From NCBI RefSeq assembly GCF_902806985.1, contig NZ_CADCXY010000001.1:868001-932000 (forward strand): DNA of 64,000 nt, in the 5' to 3' direction. Both the position numbers and the translations under genes were made by a program. The stretch comes from Pseudidiomarina piscicola (GTDB lineage: Bacteria; Pseudomonadota; Gammaproteobacteria; Enterobacterales; Alteromonadaceae). The notes below the pieces were generated by a model. It was not told the DNA's origin. It did not search any database and saw only the letters and a list, made by a program, of their open reading frames with translations. Shown here one piece after another: positions 37,081-48,086 of this stretch (positions within the stretch are counted from its first letter, which is position 1; the number at the start of each line of letters is the position of its first letter).

Positions 37081-38493
37081 ATGCTTAAGTCAGCGTGTTT
37101 CTACCCACTTGCCGCGCTACCATTGCTCATGGCAAGCAACCTAAGCCTTGCCGCTGAGGAAACTGATACCACGCTAGCAGCCTATGCCGCTGGCTACGTC
37201 GCTGGCTTTACCTGCAGTGCGACATTTAATGGTAACAAAGATGCAGCAGCGATACGCGAGTATGAATTAGGTGGCATCTATCCACTCATTGCCGAACGTG
37301 TCGCACAACTTGAAGCTGAGGTGAATTCTGAACAACGATGGGTACGGGTGAACTACGATAACGGTAAGCGTTCACGCTATTCGGTTTGGCGACCAAAGCT
37401 CGGCTGCGTCGACTTACCCGTCGGTGCCTCGCTTGATAACTTTCCCCACGTGGCCAACCCTTTTGCTGGAGACAAGGCCGCGCAGCAAGACCATGGTGGA
37501 CCTTGGCAGGAGCAGCCAACGCCACTCAAACCAAGTCAGCAAAGCGCTCTCGCTAACGTTGTCGATCGCGCTTTTAGTAAACATTATGGTCGTGGTGCTC
37601 GTACCTCAGCAGTACTCATTGCAACCCCTGAACACCTACTAGCCGAACGTTACTTAGAAGGCATGACGCCCGCAACAGCACAACGCACTTGGTCTGTTGC
37701 CAAAAGTATTGGGGCAAGTGTGATCGGTGCTGCTGTACAACAGTTGCTGATTGAAGTCGACGAACCGGCAGCATTAGAGAACTGGTCTCACCCTGCTGAC
37801 CCACGTGCTGCCATAAGCCTCGAAAATCTGTTACATATGGCGTCAGGCCTCGACAGCAACGCTGCGGGAAATCGTACCGACCGAGTCTATATGGGCGGCG
37901 GTTTGGTCAGTGACACAGCAACCGAAAGCGCACTTGAAGTGGCGCCAGGAACCCGCTGGAAGTATGCCAATAACGATACTTTACTAGCGCTACGTACATT
38001 GCGGGAACGCTTTGCAACACTTGATGCGTACTTGCGCTTTCCCTTTGAGTCCCTACTCGACAAGCTTGGAATGCAGCACACCTATTTGGAAACCGATTGG
38101 CAAGGCGACTTTATTCTATCGTCACAGGTATGGACTACCGCACGTGATTTGGCTCGGCTCGGCGTACTGCACCTGAATAATGGTCGTTGGCAGGGCGAGC
38201 AACTCTTACCAACCAATTGGCTCAACTACATTAGCACACCAGCAGCAGCCCAACCGCCAGAGGGCGCTCCTGGCTACGGTGCCCAATGGTGGCTTTACAA
38301 TGAACGTTTTCCTGAGCTGCCCAATGACACCATCGCTGCTCGCGGCAACCGTGGTCAATTTTTAGTTATTATCCCTAGCCGTAACTTAGTTATCGTTCGT
38401 CGCGGCTATGATCTAGCGGGTGAGCCCGGTTTTAATGAGCATGACTTCACGCGCGATATACTCAAAGCGCTCGACAGTGCTTCTCAACTTTAA
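37081..38493 (+). CDS. Exported serine hydrolase, beta-lactamase class C/esterase fold
   Basis: A 470-residue protein with a Sec signal peptide (to about residue 24, NLSLA). The penicillin-binding/class C fold is shown by the S205-V-A-K208 nucleophile motif and Y295-A-N297. A third-motif equivalent lies around GNRGQF, without the usual KTG. An extra N-terminal region (about 25-150) has two cysteines (CSAT and LGCVDLP). Relatives are D-aminopeptidases, esterases and carboxypeptidases; real beta-lactamase activity is not implied. I chose ATG 37081 with a GGAG site 8 bases upstream. It starts a three-gene unit, 16 bases before the HEPN gene. Confidence 0.85.
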   Translation: MLKSACFYPLAALPLLMASNLSLAAEETDTTLAAYAAGYVAGFTCSATFNGNKDAAAIREYELGGIYPLIAERVAQLEAEVNSEQRWVRVNYDNGKRSRYSVWRPKLGCVDLPVGASLDNFPHVANPFAGDKAAQQDHGGPWQEQPTPLKPSQQSALANVVDRAFSKHYGRGARTSAVLIATPEHLLAERYLEGMTPATAQRTWSVAKSIGASVIGAAVQQLLIEVDEPAALENWSHPADPRAAISLENLLHMASGLDSNAAGNRTDRVYMGGGLVSDTATESALEVAPGTRWKYANNDTLLALRTLRERFATLDAYLRFPFESLLDKLGMQHTYLETDWQGDFILSSQVWTTARDLARLGVLHLNNGRWQGEQLLPTNWLNYISTPAAAQPPEGAPGYGAQWWLYNERFPELPNDTIAARGNRGQFLVIIPSRNLVIVRRGYDLAGEPGFNEHDFTRDILKALDSASQL

Positions 38494-38509
38494 TCACAAG
38501 GACGTCAAA

Positions 38510-39199
38510 ATGACACAAGACTCAGCTTTAAAGGAACTTAAACATGACATGCTTAAATCCTTCCAACGCAAGCAGCGCGATACTTGGTCGACCGGTTTGT
38601 CTCTACGTGTACACCGTGCGTTAAGCTGGCTCTATAGAGCCGAACAAGAGCGTGACCAAGATGATCTCGATGCCGAGTTTCTGTTTCTCTGGATTGGCTT
38701 CAACGCAGCTTATGCAAGTGAATACACCCATGAGTCTCGAGTCTCGCAACGTGACGCTTACGCCGCTTTTTTCGAGCGCATCGTTGACTACGACGAACAC
38801 CAGCACTTGTACAATCTGATCTGGCAGCACTATCCTAATAAAATTCGTACCCTAATGAATAATCCATACGTCTACCAACCATTTTGGGACAGTGCCTCTG
38901 GCCGAATTGAAGCCGATGCTTGGAAAGAGTCATTCGAATCCGCCAAGCGAGCAGCTCATCGTGCGTTGGCCGAGCGAGATGTGGTCACGAGTTTAAGTAT
39001 CATCATGGATCGTCTTTACACATTGCGAAACCAACTCGTGCATGGCGGTGCCACCTGGAATGGTCAACTCAACCGTGAACAACTACGTGATGCCACTGGT
39101 CTTCTTGGTCACTTACTGCCGTTAATTATTCAACTGATGATGTTCCATGGCAGTGAGCATTGGGGGGATGCCGCTTATTTCACCGAGGAACAACGATGA
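38510..39199 (+). CDS. HEPN-domain protein of unknown function
   Basis: A 229-residue, mostly helical, soluble protein. The segment TLRNQLVHGGATWN carries R173 and H178, an Rx4H motif of the kind that forms the active or binding site of HEPN RNases. The early LRVHRALSWLYRA and FLFLWIGFNAAYASEY helices resemble widespread ApeA-like or hypothetical HEPN proteins. I chose ATG 38510 (AAGGA upstream); an earlier in-frame start lies inside the preceding gene. It overlaps the next gene by 4 bases (ATGA). No MNT-type nucleotidyltransferase or other known HEPN partner is adjacent. RNase activity is a possibility from the family, not shown. Confidence 0.75.
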   Translation: MTQDSALKELKHDMLKSFQRKQRDTWSTGLSLRVHRALSWLYRAEQERDQDDLDAEFLFLWIGFNAAYASEYTHESRVSQRDAYAAFFERIVDYDEHQHLYNLIWQHYPNKIRTLMNNPYVYQPFWDSASGRIEADAWKESFESAKRAAHRALAERDVVTSLSIIMDRLYTLRNQLVHGGATWNGQLNREQLRDATGLLGHLLPLIIQLMMFHGSEHWGDAAYFTEEQR

Positions 39200-39798
39200 G
39201 AAAACCACTCGTTATTTTTATTCATGGCTTTGGCTCAAATGGCTTTGGTAGTAAAGCTCAAGCGACGCGAGACTACTGCCACGCCCATGATATCCGCTTT
39301 ATCGCACCCTCATTGTCACACATACCGGCGCTTGCGCTGCAGACTTTAGAGGAATTGATCGAGCAACTACAACTCGCTGCCAATAGTTACCAAGTGTGCC
39401 TAATGGGGTCGTCACTAGGTGGCTTTTATGCACAAACGATGGCCCTCAAGTACCGGTTGCCGCTGGTGTTAATCAATCCGTCGATGCATGCGGGAGCGTC
39501 GCTAAAACGTGCCCTTGGAACCGCTATTAACTATTTCGACGAGAGCCCTTACGAGTGGCGCGAAAGTTATGTTGCAACACTCCAGGCGATCGAGCCTAGC
39601 TACCCATTAGACCTTGATAACAGTCGATGCTGGTTAATGGTACAAACCGGCGATGAGTTACTCGACTATAGGGAAGCCGTTGCTGCCCTGCCGAACGCCA
39701 AACACACTATCGAGCAGGGTGGCGACCATGGCTTTCAAGGCTTTGGCAATCATCTCAGCGCTATTATGGCGTTCTTTCAGGCAGCCACGAATAGATAA
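39196..39798 (+). CDS. YqiA/YcfP-like alpha/beta hydrolase
   Basis: A 200-residue alpha/beta hydrolase of the UPF0227/YqiA type. IHGFGSNGFGSKAQ near the N-terminus holds the oxyanion region. The nucleophile S73 is in GSSLGG, and D (QTGDELLDY) and H (GGDHGFQGF) complete the triad. INPSMHAG after the nucleophile is typical. E. coli YqiA has esterase activity on short acyl substrates; the physiological role is not known. ATG 39196 overlaps the HEPN stop (ATGA), so translation is coupled. It ends the three-gene unit just before a strong terminator. Confidence 0.87.
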   Translation: MRKPLVIFIHGFGSNGFGSKAQATRDYCHAHDIRFIAPSLSHIPALALQTLEELIEQLQLAANSYQVCLMGSSLGGFYAQTMALKYRLPLVLINPSMHAGASLKRALGTAINYFDESPYEWRESYVATLQAIEPSYPLDLDNSRCWLMVQTGDELLDYREAVAALPNAKHTIEQGGDHGFQGFGNHLSAIMAFFQAATNR

Positions 39799-39810
39799 TC
39801 GCCCATAAAA

Positions 39811-39837
39811 AAACCGCGAGCTGTTCACTCGCGGTTT
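39811..39837. terminator. Bidirectional intrinsic terminator between yqiA-like gene and icd
   Basis: AAACCGCGAG (39811-39820) pairs perfectly with CTCGCGGTTT (39828-39837) around a 7-base loop. A T run follows on the plus strand, and the A run at 39807-39813 is a T run on the minus strand. Confidence 0.92.
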
Positions 39838-39865
39838 TTGTCTTTCCTGCGTTTAACCTCATTGA

Positions 39866-42100
<2,235 letters not shown>

Positions 42101-42283
42101 TTACTAGGTTCTGAAAGGATTGTAAAAGTGGCGCGAAGTATAGCAAGTATGGGCAATATAGACCAGTAAGCGAAACTTAAATTTGATTATTCACAATGTT
42201 TATTATGGCTACCTAAATTGACATCAAGCCTGCGACTATCTATTAGTTATACCGGTCAAAAAAACAACAACAAGGAAACTATC

Positions 42284-42778
42284 ATGCTCTTACGTTGGTT
42301 AAAAATACTCTTAGTTTTTAGCATGGGGTTGATGTGCCTTTTCTATGCGCTACAAAATTTGGTCAACCTCGATTCCGCTTACGCAGTTGTAAGCACGGTC
42401 ACCAGAATGGAAAATCATTCCTATTATCCATCAACCTTTGGCTTTGCACTGACTAGCGAACCTCTTATTTGGTTGGCCACGGCATTCATCGTTTGTTTCG
42501 AGCTGCTCGCCGGAATAGTCTTTGTATTTGCCGCATGGCATTTACTAAAAAAGCGAAAAGCGCCACAGAAAGAGTTTCAAAGTGCCAAATACCTTACACA
42601 TGTAGGTACAGCGATCGCTTTATTAATTTGGTTTGGTTTATTTCAAACACTTGGTGGTGCATTTTTTCAAATGTGGCAAACCGAGCTAGGCGATGCATCT
42701 TTCGATGGCTCCTTTGCCTATTTAGCCTCGATTGCACTGGTAACCTTGTTCGTAAACCTTGTCGAGCCGACTAACTAG
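42284..42778 (+). CDS. DUF2165 family small membrane protein
   Basis: A 164-residue protein with four hydrophobic segments (about residues 6-24, 58-85, 105-128 and 140-160). The YYPSTFGFALTSEPLIWLATAFIVCFELLAGIVF stretch is diagnostic of DUF2165, and a basic loop KKRKAPQK follows the second helix. The family is of unknown function. I chose ATG 42284 because AAGGA is 7 bases upstream; a TTG at 42218 would add 22 non-family residues. It is a single gene between icd and a strong terminator. Confidence 0.85.
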   Translation: MLLRWLKILLVFSMGLMCLFYALQNLVNLDSAYAVVSTVTRMENHSYYPSTFGFALTSEPLIWLATAFIVCFELLAGIVFVFAAWHLLKKRKAPQKEFQSAKYLTHVGTAIALLIWFGLFQTLGGAFFQMWQTELGDASFDGSFAYLASIALVTLFVNLVEPTN

Positions 42779-42798
42779 AACGCTGCAGCAGCTATTAA

Positions 42799-42834
42799 AA
42801 AACCCGCTATGGCAACTAAACCATAGCGGGTTTT
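42799..42834. terminator. Bidirectional intrinsic terminator between DUF2165 gene and M3 peptidase gene
   Basis: AAAACCCGCTATGG (42799-42812) pairs exactly with CCATAGCGGGTTTT (42821-42834) around an 8-base loop, a 14-bp stem. T runs are present on both strands. Confidence 0.93.
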
Positions 42835-42851
42835 CTCATGGTCTATCAAAC

Positions 42852-45053
42852 TTAGTCGATAGTCGGTGCAGTTAAACCACGACGTTCTAGTAGTGCTTCA
42901 ACGGTCGGTTTTTGACCACGGAAGTCGATGTACTGTTGCATCGGATCTTTACTGTTACCTTTTGACAAAATTGCATCACGGAACGCTTGACCGTTTTCGA
43001 GCGTCAAACCGCCATTTTGCTGTACGTATTTAAAGGCGTCAGCAGCCAGAACTTCAGACCACATGTAGGCGTAATAACCTGCAGAATAACCACCGGCAAA
43101 CACGTGTGCGAAGAACGTCGAACGGTAACGAGGTGGAACCGCTTCAACGTCGACGCCATTGCGTACCAGCGCAGCTTGTTCGAATTGCGAAACATCTTCG
43201 ATATTAGCTGCTGCTTCAGGGGTCAGGGTATGGTACTCAAGATCAAGTAATGCTGCCGCAATGTACTCAAGTGTGTCATAGCCCATGTTGAAGTTTTTAG
43301 CGGCCATCACTTTATCGAGTAGCTGTTGTGGAATCTGTTCACCGGTTTCGTGATGTTTAGCCATGTTGGCGATCACTTTCGGGTTTAGCGTCCAGTCTTC
43401 TTGGAACGTTGAAGGGAACTCAACATAGTCACGTGAAACTGAAGTACCAGCCAGTGACGGGTACATTACGTCTGAAAACATACCGTGTAGCGCATGGCCC
43501 ATTTCATGGAACATTGTGCTTACTTCGTCGAAGCTTAGCAGTGTTGGTTCGCCGTCAGCAGCTTTGCTGATGTTCATGTTATTCAGAATAACTGGCTTTT
43601 TGTCCATCAGGTGCGACTGAGAAACAAACGAGCTCATCCAAGCCCCTCCGCGCTTACCGTCACGCGTAAACCAGTCACCGTAGAACAAGCCAAGGCTTTC
43701 GCCATCAACATCTTTCACTTCGTAGACATTGATATCATCAGCGTACGTTGGAATATCGTCACGCTTCTCAAAAGTAATACCGAACAATTGATTCATTGCG
43801 AAGAACACACCGTCTTCAACAACGCGGTTGAATTCGAAGTATTGCTTTACTTCGTTTGAATCGAGGGCATACTTCTCGGCGCGTACTTTTTCTGCATAAA
43901 ACGCCCAATCCCATGGCTTAACTTCGAAGTCACCGCCTTCAGCATCAATAACTTTTTGAATTTCAGCCATTTCACCTTCAACGTTACTGACTACTGCCGG
44001 AACAAGATCTCGTAACATTTGCTGAGCAGCATCAGGCGCTGATGCCATGCTTTGCTCGAGTACATAAGCACCCCAGCTTTCATAACCTAATAACTGTGCT
44101 TTTTCGGCACGTAATTCGGTTAGCTTTTGTACGAGTGGGCGGTTATCAGTTGCTGTATTGCCAGTTCCACGAAGTGCTGATGCCTTCCAAACTTGCTCAC
44201 GTAGCTCACGATTTTCAAGTGATGATAAAATTGGCTGACGGGTGGTGTTCGTTACCGTAATAACATATTTTCCAGCCATATCTTTCGCTTCAGCAGTTTG
44301 TGCTAAGCGGGCAATTTGCGACTCACTTAATCCAGCGAGCTCTGCTTTATCGTCGACAACGACCATATTTTCATCAACGAGTGCCATCAGGTTGTTACGA
44401 AATTCAGTCGTAACAGAAGACATTTCTGAGTTGATTTCACGGATCCGTGACTTTTCGTCTTCGGTGAGTTCAGCACCAGCGCGAACGAATCCTTTATAGG
44501 TGTCTTCAACTAAACGCAATGCTTCGCCTTCAAGCTGATCACGGCTATCGTAGACCGCTTTAACGCGTGCAAATAAGTCCGCATTTAGGTTGATGTTGTC
44601 GCTGTGTGCGGCAAACTTAGGTGCCATTTTCACTTGTAAAGCGCGGAAATCGTCGTTACCAGCAGAACCGGCGACATTACCAAATACCGAGCCAACACGG
44701 CTCAATAGTTGACCCGATTTTTCCATCGCCACGATGGTATTTTCAAATGTCGCAGGCTCTGGGTTCGTCGCAATTTCTTTAATCTCTTTAGCATGGGCTT
44801 CCATACCAGCAAGCAACGCCGGCTCGTAATGAGCGAACTCTATCTTCGTAAAGTCTGGCGCGAAGTAAGGCAAGGTGCTAGCGGCATAAAATGGGTTACT
44901 TTGATTAAACTCATTGGCAGTCGCTTTTTCTGTTGTGCTCTGTTGCGTCTGTTCTGCCGCTTGTTCTGTCGTTTGTTGTGCTGCTTCTTTATCCGCACAC
45001 CCGGCAACAGCTAATGTTGCACCGATAGCTACGGCGATGATGCTTTTACGCAT
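42852..45053 (-). CDS. dcp: M3-family metallopeptidase (peptidyl-dipeptidase Dcp type), lipoprotein
   Basis: A 733-residue zinc peptidase. The zinc motif is H516-E-M-G-H520 in MFHEMGHALHG. Further features are PFYAASTLPYFAPDFTKIEFAHYEPAL in the N-terminal helical part and DYVEFPSTFQEDWTLNP and HVFAGGYSAGYYAYMWSEVLA in the C-terminus, all of the Dcp/OpdA family. The N-terminus MRKSIIAVAIGATLAVAGCAD ends in a lipobox, then a Gln/Thr/Ala-rich linker, so it should be an outer- or inner-membrane lipoprotein. Dcp removes C-terminal dipeptides; OpdA is cytoplasmic, so a lipoprotein form fits peptide scavenging in the periplasm. Confidence 0.93.
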   Translation of the reverse strand: MRKSIIAVAIGATLAVAGCADKEAAQQTTEQAAEQTQQSTTEKATANEFNQSNPFYAASTLPYFAPDFTKIEFAHYEPALLAGMEAHAKEIKEIATNPEPATFENTIVAMEKSGQLLSRVGSVFGNVAGSAGNDDFRALQVKMAPKFAAHSDNINLNADLFARVKAVYDSRDQLEGEALRLVEDTYKGFVRAGAELTEDEKSRIREINSEMSSVTTEFRNNLMALVDENMVVVDDKAELAGLSESQIARLAQTAEAKDMAGKYVITVTNTTRQPILSSLENRELREQVWKASALRGTGNTATDNRPLVQKLTELRAEKAQLLGYESWGAYVLEQSMASAPDAAQQMLRDLVPAVVSNVEGEMAEIQKVIDAEGGDFEVKPWDWAFYAEKVRAEKYALDSNEVKQYFEFNRVVEDGVFFAMNQLFGITFEKRDDIPTYADDINVYEVKDVDGESLGLFYGDWFTRDGKRGGAWMSSFVSQSHLMDKKPVILNNMNISKAADGEPTLLSFDEVSTMFHEMGHALHGMFSDVMYPSLAGTSVSRDYVEFPSTFQEDWTLNPKVIANMAKHHETGEQIPQQLLDKVMAAKNFNMGYDTLEYIAAALLDLEYHTLTPEAAANIEDVSQFEQAALVRNGVDVEAVPPRYRSTFFAHVFAGGYSAGYYAYMWSEVLAADAFKYVQQNGGLTLENGQAFRDAILSKGNSKDPMQQYIDFRGQKPTVEALLERRGLTAPTID

Positions 45054-45321
45054 TGAAAGTTCTCCCTGGTGATTCGTCGAACTGCTACCTTAGCAGAACG
45101 AGCTTATAATGAACGCTCATTAATGTACCGCTTGGGAACACAGCACTCAAGAGCTTTTCATAGCGGGAAATAGACAACTCAGCGGATTCAGGCAGATTCA
45201 GACAAGGGCAAGCAGAAATTTAGTCAAACGAATGCACACAACGGCGCTAGGGCGTACCATTACGTTAGGGCTTATACCAAGGGATAACTTCAACGGAAAC
45301 TACTGGGGAGTAGCAATGAAA

Positions 45322-45398
45322 TGGCGGAGCGGACGGGACTCGAACCCGCGACCTCCGGCGTGACAGGCCGGCATTCTAACCAACTGAACTACCGCTCC
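45322..45398 (-). tRNA. tRNA-Asp (GTC), second copy in the transcript
   Basis: A 77-base tRNA read on the minus strand from 45398. The acceptor arm GGAGCGG pairs with CCGCTCC, the anticodon stem-loop is CCGGC-CTGTCAC-GCCGG giving GUC, and the T arm has GTTCGAGTC. A 3' CCA is encoded. It is identical to the copy at 45424-45500, 25 bases away. No convincing terminator was seen after it. Confidence 0.98.
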
Positions 45399-45423
45399 GC
45401 AGCGGTTTCAAAACTAAGGGAAG

Positions 45424-45500
45424 TGGCGGAGCGGACGGGACTCGAACCCGCGACCTCCGGCGTGACAGGCCGGCATTCTAACCAACTGAACTACCGCTCC
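45424..45500 (-). tRNA. tRNA-Asp (GTC), first copy in the transcript
   Basis: A 77-base tRNA on the minus strand from 45500 to 45424, with the same arms and encoded CCA as the copy at 45322. It is promoter-proximal, with a consensus-like promoter about 50 bases upstream. Confidence 0.98.
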
Positions 45501-45550
45501 AACTTCCTGCTTCAGGCTTTCCCGATTGGGTCCCCCTGAATGCGGAGCGA

Positions 45551-45579
45551 ATATTACGAGGGCGGTCGTCAGTCGTCAA
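45551..45579 (-). promoter_or_regulatory. Sigma-70 promoter of the tRNA-Asp pair
   Basis: On the minus strand TTGACG (45579-45574) and TAATAT (45556-45551) are separated by exactly 17 bases. A G+C-rich discriminator (TCGCTCCGC) follows the -10, as in growth-rate or stringently controlled stable-RNA promoters. Confidence 0.8.
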
Positions 45580-45731
45580 CCTTTTTTTTGAAGTTTTGTC
45601 TCGTTTGCCTGAAAAACAATCAAATCCACCTATTTAGGCATATTTAGCTGTTCACCTGAGGATCGCAATTGCACTCAACTTCAGGTAATCTTCTGGCAGC
45701 ATATGTTCATCAACAAAGGTAAGACTGCGCC

Positions 45732-46427
45732 ATGCGCCAAATCGTATTAGATACTGAAACCACAGGTCTAGACCCCGCCCGCGGACACCGAATTATTGAA
45801 ATTGGTGCGGTCGAGCTCATTGGCCGCAAGCTAACCGGCAATACCTTTCATGTTTACATTAATCCGCAGCGCGTGGTCGAGCAAGAAGCCATTGAAGTAC
45901 ACGGAATTACCAATGAGTTTTTACAAGACAAACCGGTATTTGCGCAAATTGCGGATGAGTTCTTAGACTTCATTAAAGGCGGTGAATTAGTGATTCATAA
46001 CGCCCCCTTTGATGTTGGCTTTATGGATCATGAGTTTTCCCTGCTACGCGGTAACTTTGGCCGTACTCGCGACTACTGTAGCGTGCTTGATACGCTATTG
46101 CTGGCCCGAGAAATGCGCCCTGGACAAAAAAATAACCTTGATGCCTTATGTCGAGCCTTTGGCATCGATAACTCCAACCGAACCTTTCACGGCGCATTGT
46201 TAGATGCTGAACTTTTGGCTGACGTTTACCTAGGCATGACAGGTGGGCAAACCAAGCTTGAATTAGCGAGCCAAAAACAAAGCAACCAACACAATGGCCA
46301 ACGGGTCGACTGGAATCGAGTGGAAAACAAGCCACAATTGAAGATTATTCGTGCCTCGGCCGATGAAGAAGCAGCCCACCAACAGCGCCTCGAAATGATT
46401 GAGGCTCCACTTTGGCAGCAATCATGA
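45732..46427 (+). CDS. dnaQ: DNA polymerase III epsilon subunit (proofreading 3'-5' exonuclease)
   Basis: A 231-residue DEDDh exonuclease that proofreads for DnaE. Exo I has D7 and E9 in [10 protein letters not shown], Exo II is in [13 protein letters not shown], and Exo III is in [16 protein letters not shown] (H and D). The C-terminal 50 residues form the flexible alpha-binding tail. Its stop overlaps the rnhA start (ATGA, 46424-46427), so the two form one unit. In E. coli dnaQ and rnhA are adjacent but divergent; here they are in the same direction. It is divergent from the tRNA-Asp pair, sharing 45501-45731 as a promoter region. Confidence 0.96.
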   Translation: MRQIVLDTETTGLDPARGHRIIEIGAVELIGRKLTGNTFHVYINPQRVVEQEAIEVHGITNEFLQDKPVFAQIADEFLDFIKGGELVIHNAPFDVGFMDHEFSLLRGNFGRTRDYCSVLDTLLLAREMRPGQKNNLDALCRAFGIDNSNRTFHGALLDAELLADVYLGMTGGQTKLELASQKQSNQHNGQRVDWNRVENKPQLKIIRASADEEAAHQQRLEMIEAPLWQQS

Positions 46428-46888
46428 AACATGTTCATATTTATACCGATGGCTCGTGTTTAGGCAACCCCGGTCCTGGGGGCTACGGAGCCGTTATTGA
46501 ATACGGCGAGCACCACAAAGAAATGGCGGCGGGATACCAGCTCACCACCAACAATAGAATGGAAATGCTTGCTGCAATTAAAGCGCTAGAGGCTTTAAAA
46601 CAGCCCTGCAAAGTGACGCTCACTTCCGATAGCCAATACCTAAAACAAGGCATCCAAAGCTGGATTCATAACTGGAAACGCAATGGTTGGCGTACGTCAA
46701 ATCGCAAGCAAGTTAAAAACGCAGACTTATGGCAGGCGCTCGATAGTGTTGCGCAGCGCCATGAGATTCAATGGGAATGGGTGAAAGGCCATGCTGGACA
46801 CCCTCAAAACGAACGCTGTGACGAATTAGCTCGGCAAGCAGCCAGTGGCTCGAAGTTGCATCAAGACACCGGCTACCAAGCAGACTAG
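46424..46888 (+). CDS. rnhA: Ribonuclease HI
   Basis: A 154-residue enzyme (E. coli 155) that degrades RNA in RNA/DNA hybrids. Active-site residues are visible as D9 ([15 protein letters not shown]), E47 (NNRMEMLA) and D69 (TSDSQYL), with the last aspartate and histidine in [15 protein letters not shown]. The start [11 protein letters not shown] aligns with the E. coli protein; the open frame begins four residues upstream inside dnaQ. It overlaps dnaQ by 4 bases and ends 3 bases from the convergent rhodanese gene, with no terminator between. Confidence 0.97.
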   Translation: MKHVHIYTDGSCLGNPGPGGYGAVIEYGEHHKEMAAGYQLTTNNRMEMLAAIKALEALKQPCKVTLTSDSQYLKQGIQSWIHNWKRNGWRTSNRKQVKNADLWQALDSVAQRHEIQWEWVKGHAGHPQNERCDELARQAASGSKLHQDTGYQAD

Positions 46889-46891
46889 CAG

Positions 46892-47281
46892 TTACTCTCC
46901 CGTAACCTGCGGGTATTTACGCTCTTCCCATGCTTGCATACCGCCATCAACTGAGACAACCTTGTTGAAGCCCATGCGTTGTAGCGACTCAGCAGACAAC
47001 GCTGAGCGGCCGCCAGTACGGCAAATTAAGTACAGCGGCTGTTCCGCGATGCGTTCAAGCGCATCGTCGTAGCCAGCAACATCAGGATGTTGATTAAGTT
47101 GCATTTCTAACACACCCCGCGGCATGTTCACTGCTTGACGAATGTGACCGGCAGCATATTCACCAGGTTCCCGGACATCGATCACCCGAGCTCCCTCTGC
47201 AACCTTTTGATGTAGCGTATCAATATCGATTTCTTCAACGTTTGCTTTTGCTTTCGCACATAATTGTTGTGGTGTTAACAT
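46892..47281 (-). CDS. Rhodanese-like protein
   Basis: A 129-residue single-domain rhodanese. The catalytic loop CRTGGR carries the cysteine that takes up sulfur; VIDVREPGEYAAGHIRQAVNMPRG is the usual N-terminal signature. The first 25 residues are an extra helical segment. It has no transmembrane segment, so it should be cytoplasmic, close to GlpE or YgaP-type sulfurtransferases. The substrate is unknown. Its start shares one base with the methyltransferase stop (TAATG), so the two genes are coupled. Confidence 0.9.
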   Translation of the reverse strand: MLTPQQLCAKAKANVEEIDIDTLHQKVAEGARVIDVREPGEYAAGHIRQAVNMPRGVLEMQLNQHPDVAGYDDALERIAEQPLYLICRTGGRSALSAESLQRMGFNKVVSVDGGMQAWEERKYPQVTGE

Positions 47282-48030
47282 TAGTACTCCTTTGTTCGCG
47301 TTTGGTTCGCCAAGGGGGCCGCTTGCAAATTTGGCCGTAATTGACGCTGCTTTTGGCGTCCAGTTACTAACGTTAACGGAAACTCCCGCTTTTTAGCAAC
47401 TACTAAATAAAGTGAACCACATTGCGGAACACGTTTATAAACCGACTCTATCCCTTTTTGCAAAAGCCCCCACTTGCGCGTCAGTAAAGTCGGCGCAAAG
47501 TACTCTTCAACCGTAATTTCGAAATTCAACAATGTTAGCCAGTCGAGTACCCTCGCCTTACTAAAATAACGGCCTGACCATGGATAACAGTTGAGGTTTG
47601 CGGGCCAGGCTCCAGTAAGAATACTCGGGCTATACGGGTTAAAGCCTACATAAATAAGTTTGCCGTCGGCAATTAAGCTATGACTCAACTCTCGTAATAC
47701 TTGGTGGGGATCTTGCTCAAATTCAAGTTGTCCGGCCATTAAAATGGCGTCTAAACTTGCCTCGGCAAATGGCCACTGAGTGCTTAATGCATGTACTTGG
47801 ACCTGTGCATGGTGATGCTCGGCAACTGCGAATTGATGGGAAATCGCAAAGTTTGGCAAATTAAGTTCAGCCGAAAGTGCGCCCACCCGAGCAAAATGAT
47901 AGCCATAGAGCCGCTCGCAATAACCTTCAATACGAGTCTCGACTTGGTGTTTTAACCACTCGCCACAAGCAATTTGATGCCAATGCTTAGGAGCTTTTAC
48001 TTGTTTTTCACGAAATGCAGGTTTTAACAT
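47281..48030 (-). CDS. SAM-dependent methyltransferase, YafS-like
   Basis: A 249-residue class I methyltransferase. The motif region is weak but the LDAILMAGQLEFEQDPHQVLRELSHSLIADGKLIYVGFNPYSP block (about residues 95-140) is the usual post-I to post-III part of a Methyltransf_11 domain. E. coli yafS lies in the same place between gloB and rnhA, and the gene is here between the same neighbours, which supports orthology. The methyl acceptor is unknown. It is divergent from gloB and runs into the rhodanese gene. Confidence 0.83.
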   Translation of the reverse strand: MLKPAFREKQVKAPKHWHQIACGEWLKHQVETRIEGYCERLYGYHFARVGALSAELNLPNFAISHQFAVAEHHHAQVQVHALSTQWPFAEASLDAILMAGQLEFEQDPHQVLRELSHSLIADGKLIYVGFNPYSPSILTGAWPANLNCYPWSGRYFSKARVLDWLTLLNFEITVEEYFAPTLLTRKWGLLQKGIESVYKRVPQCGSLYLVVAKKREFPLTLVTGRQKQRQLRPNLQAAPLANQTRTKEY

Positions 48031-48086
48031 GAGCGCTGCTCACCTGTATACTGTTCGCATAGCAATGCAAAATGAATAGGTCAATG

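Noticed and set aside
37081-38493. Antibiotic-resistance beta-lactamase
   Set aside because: SxxK and YxN motifs are shared with esterases and peptidases; KTG is not clear and there is no AmpR-like regulator.
45321-45539. Open frame on the plus strand across both tRNA-Asp genes, with a repeated peptide
   Set aside because: It is the antisense reading of two identical tRNAs; peptides of this type are a known database artefact, not a protein.
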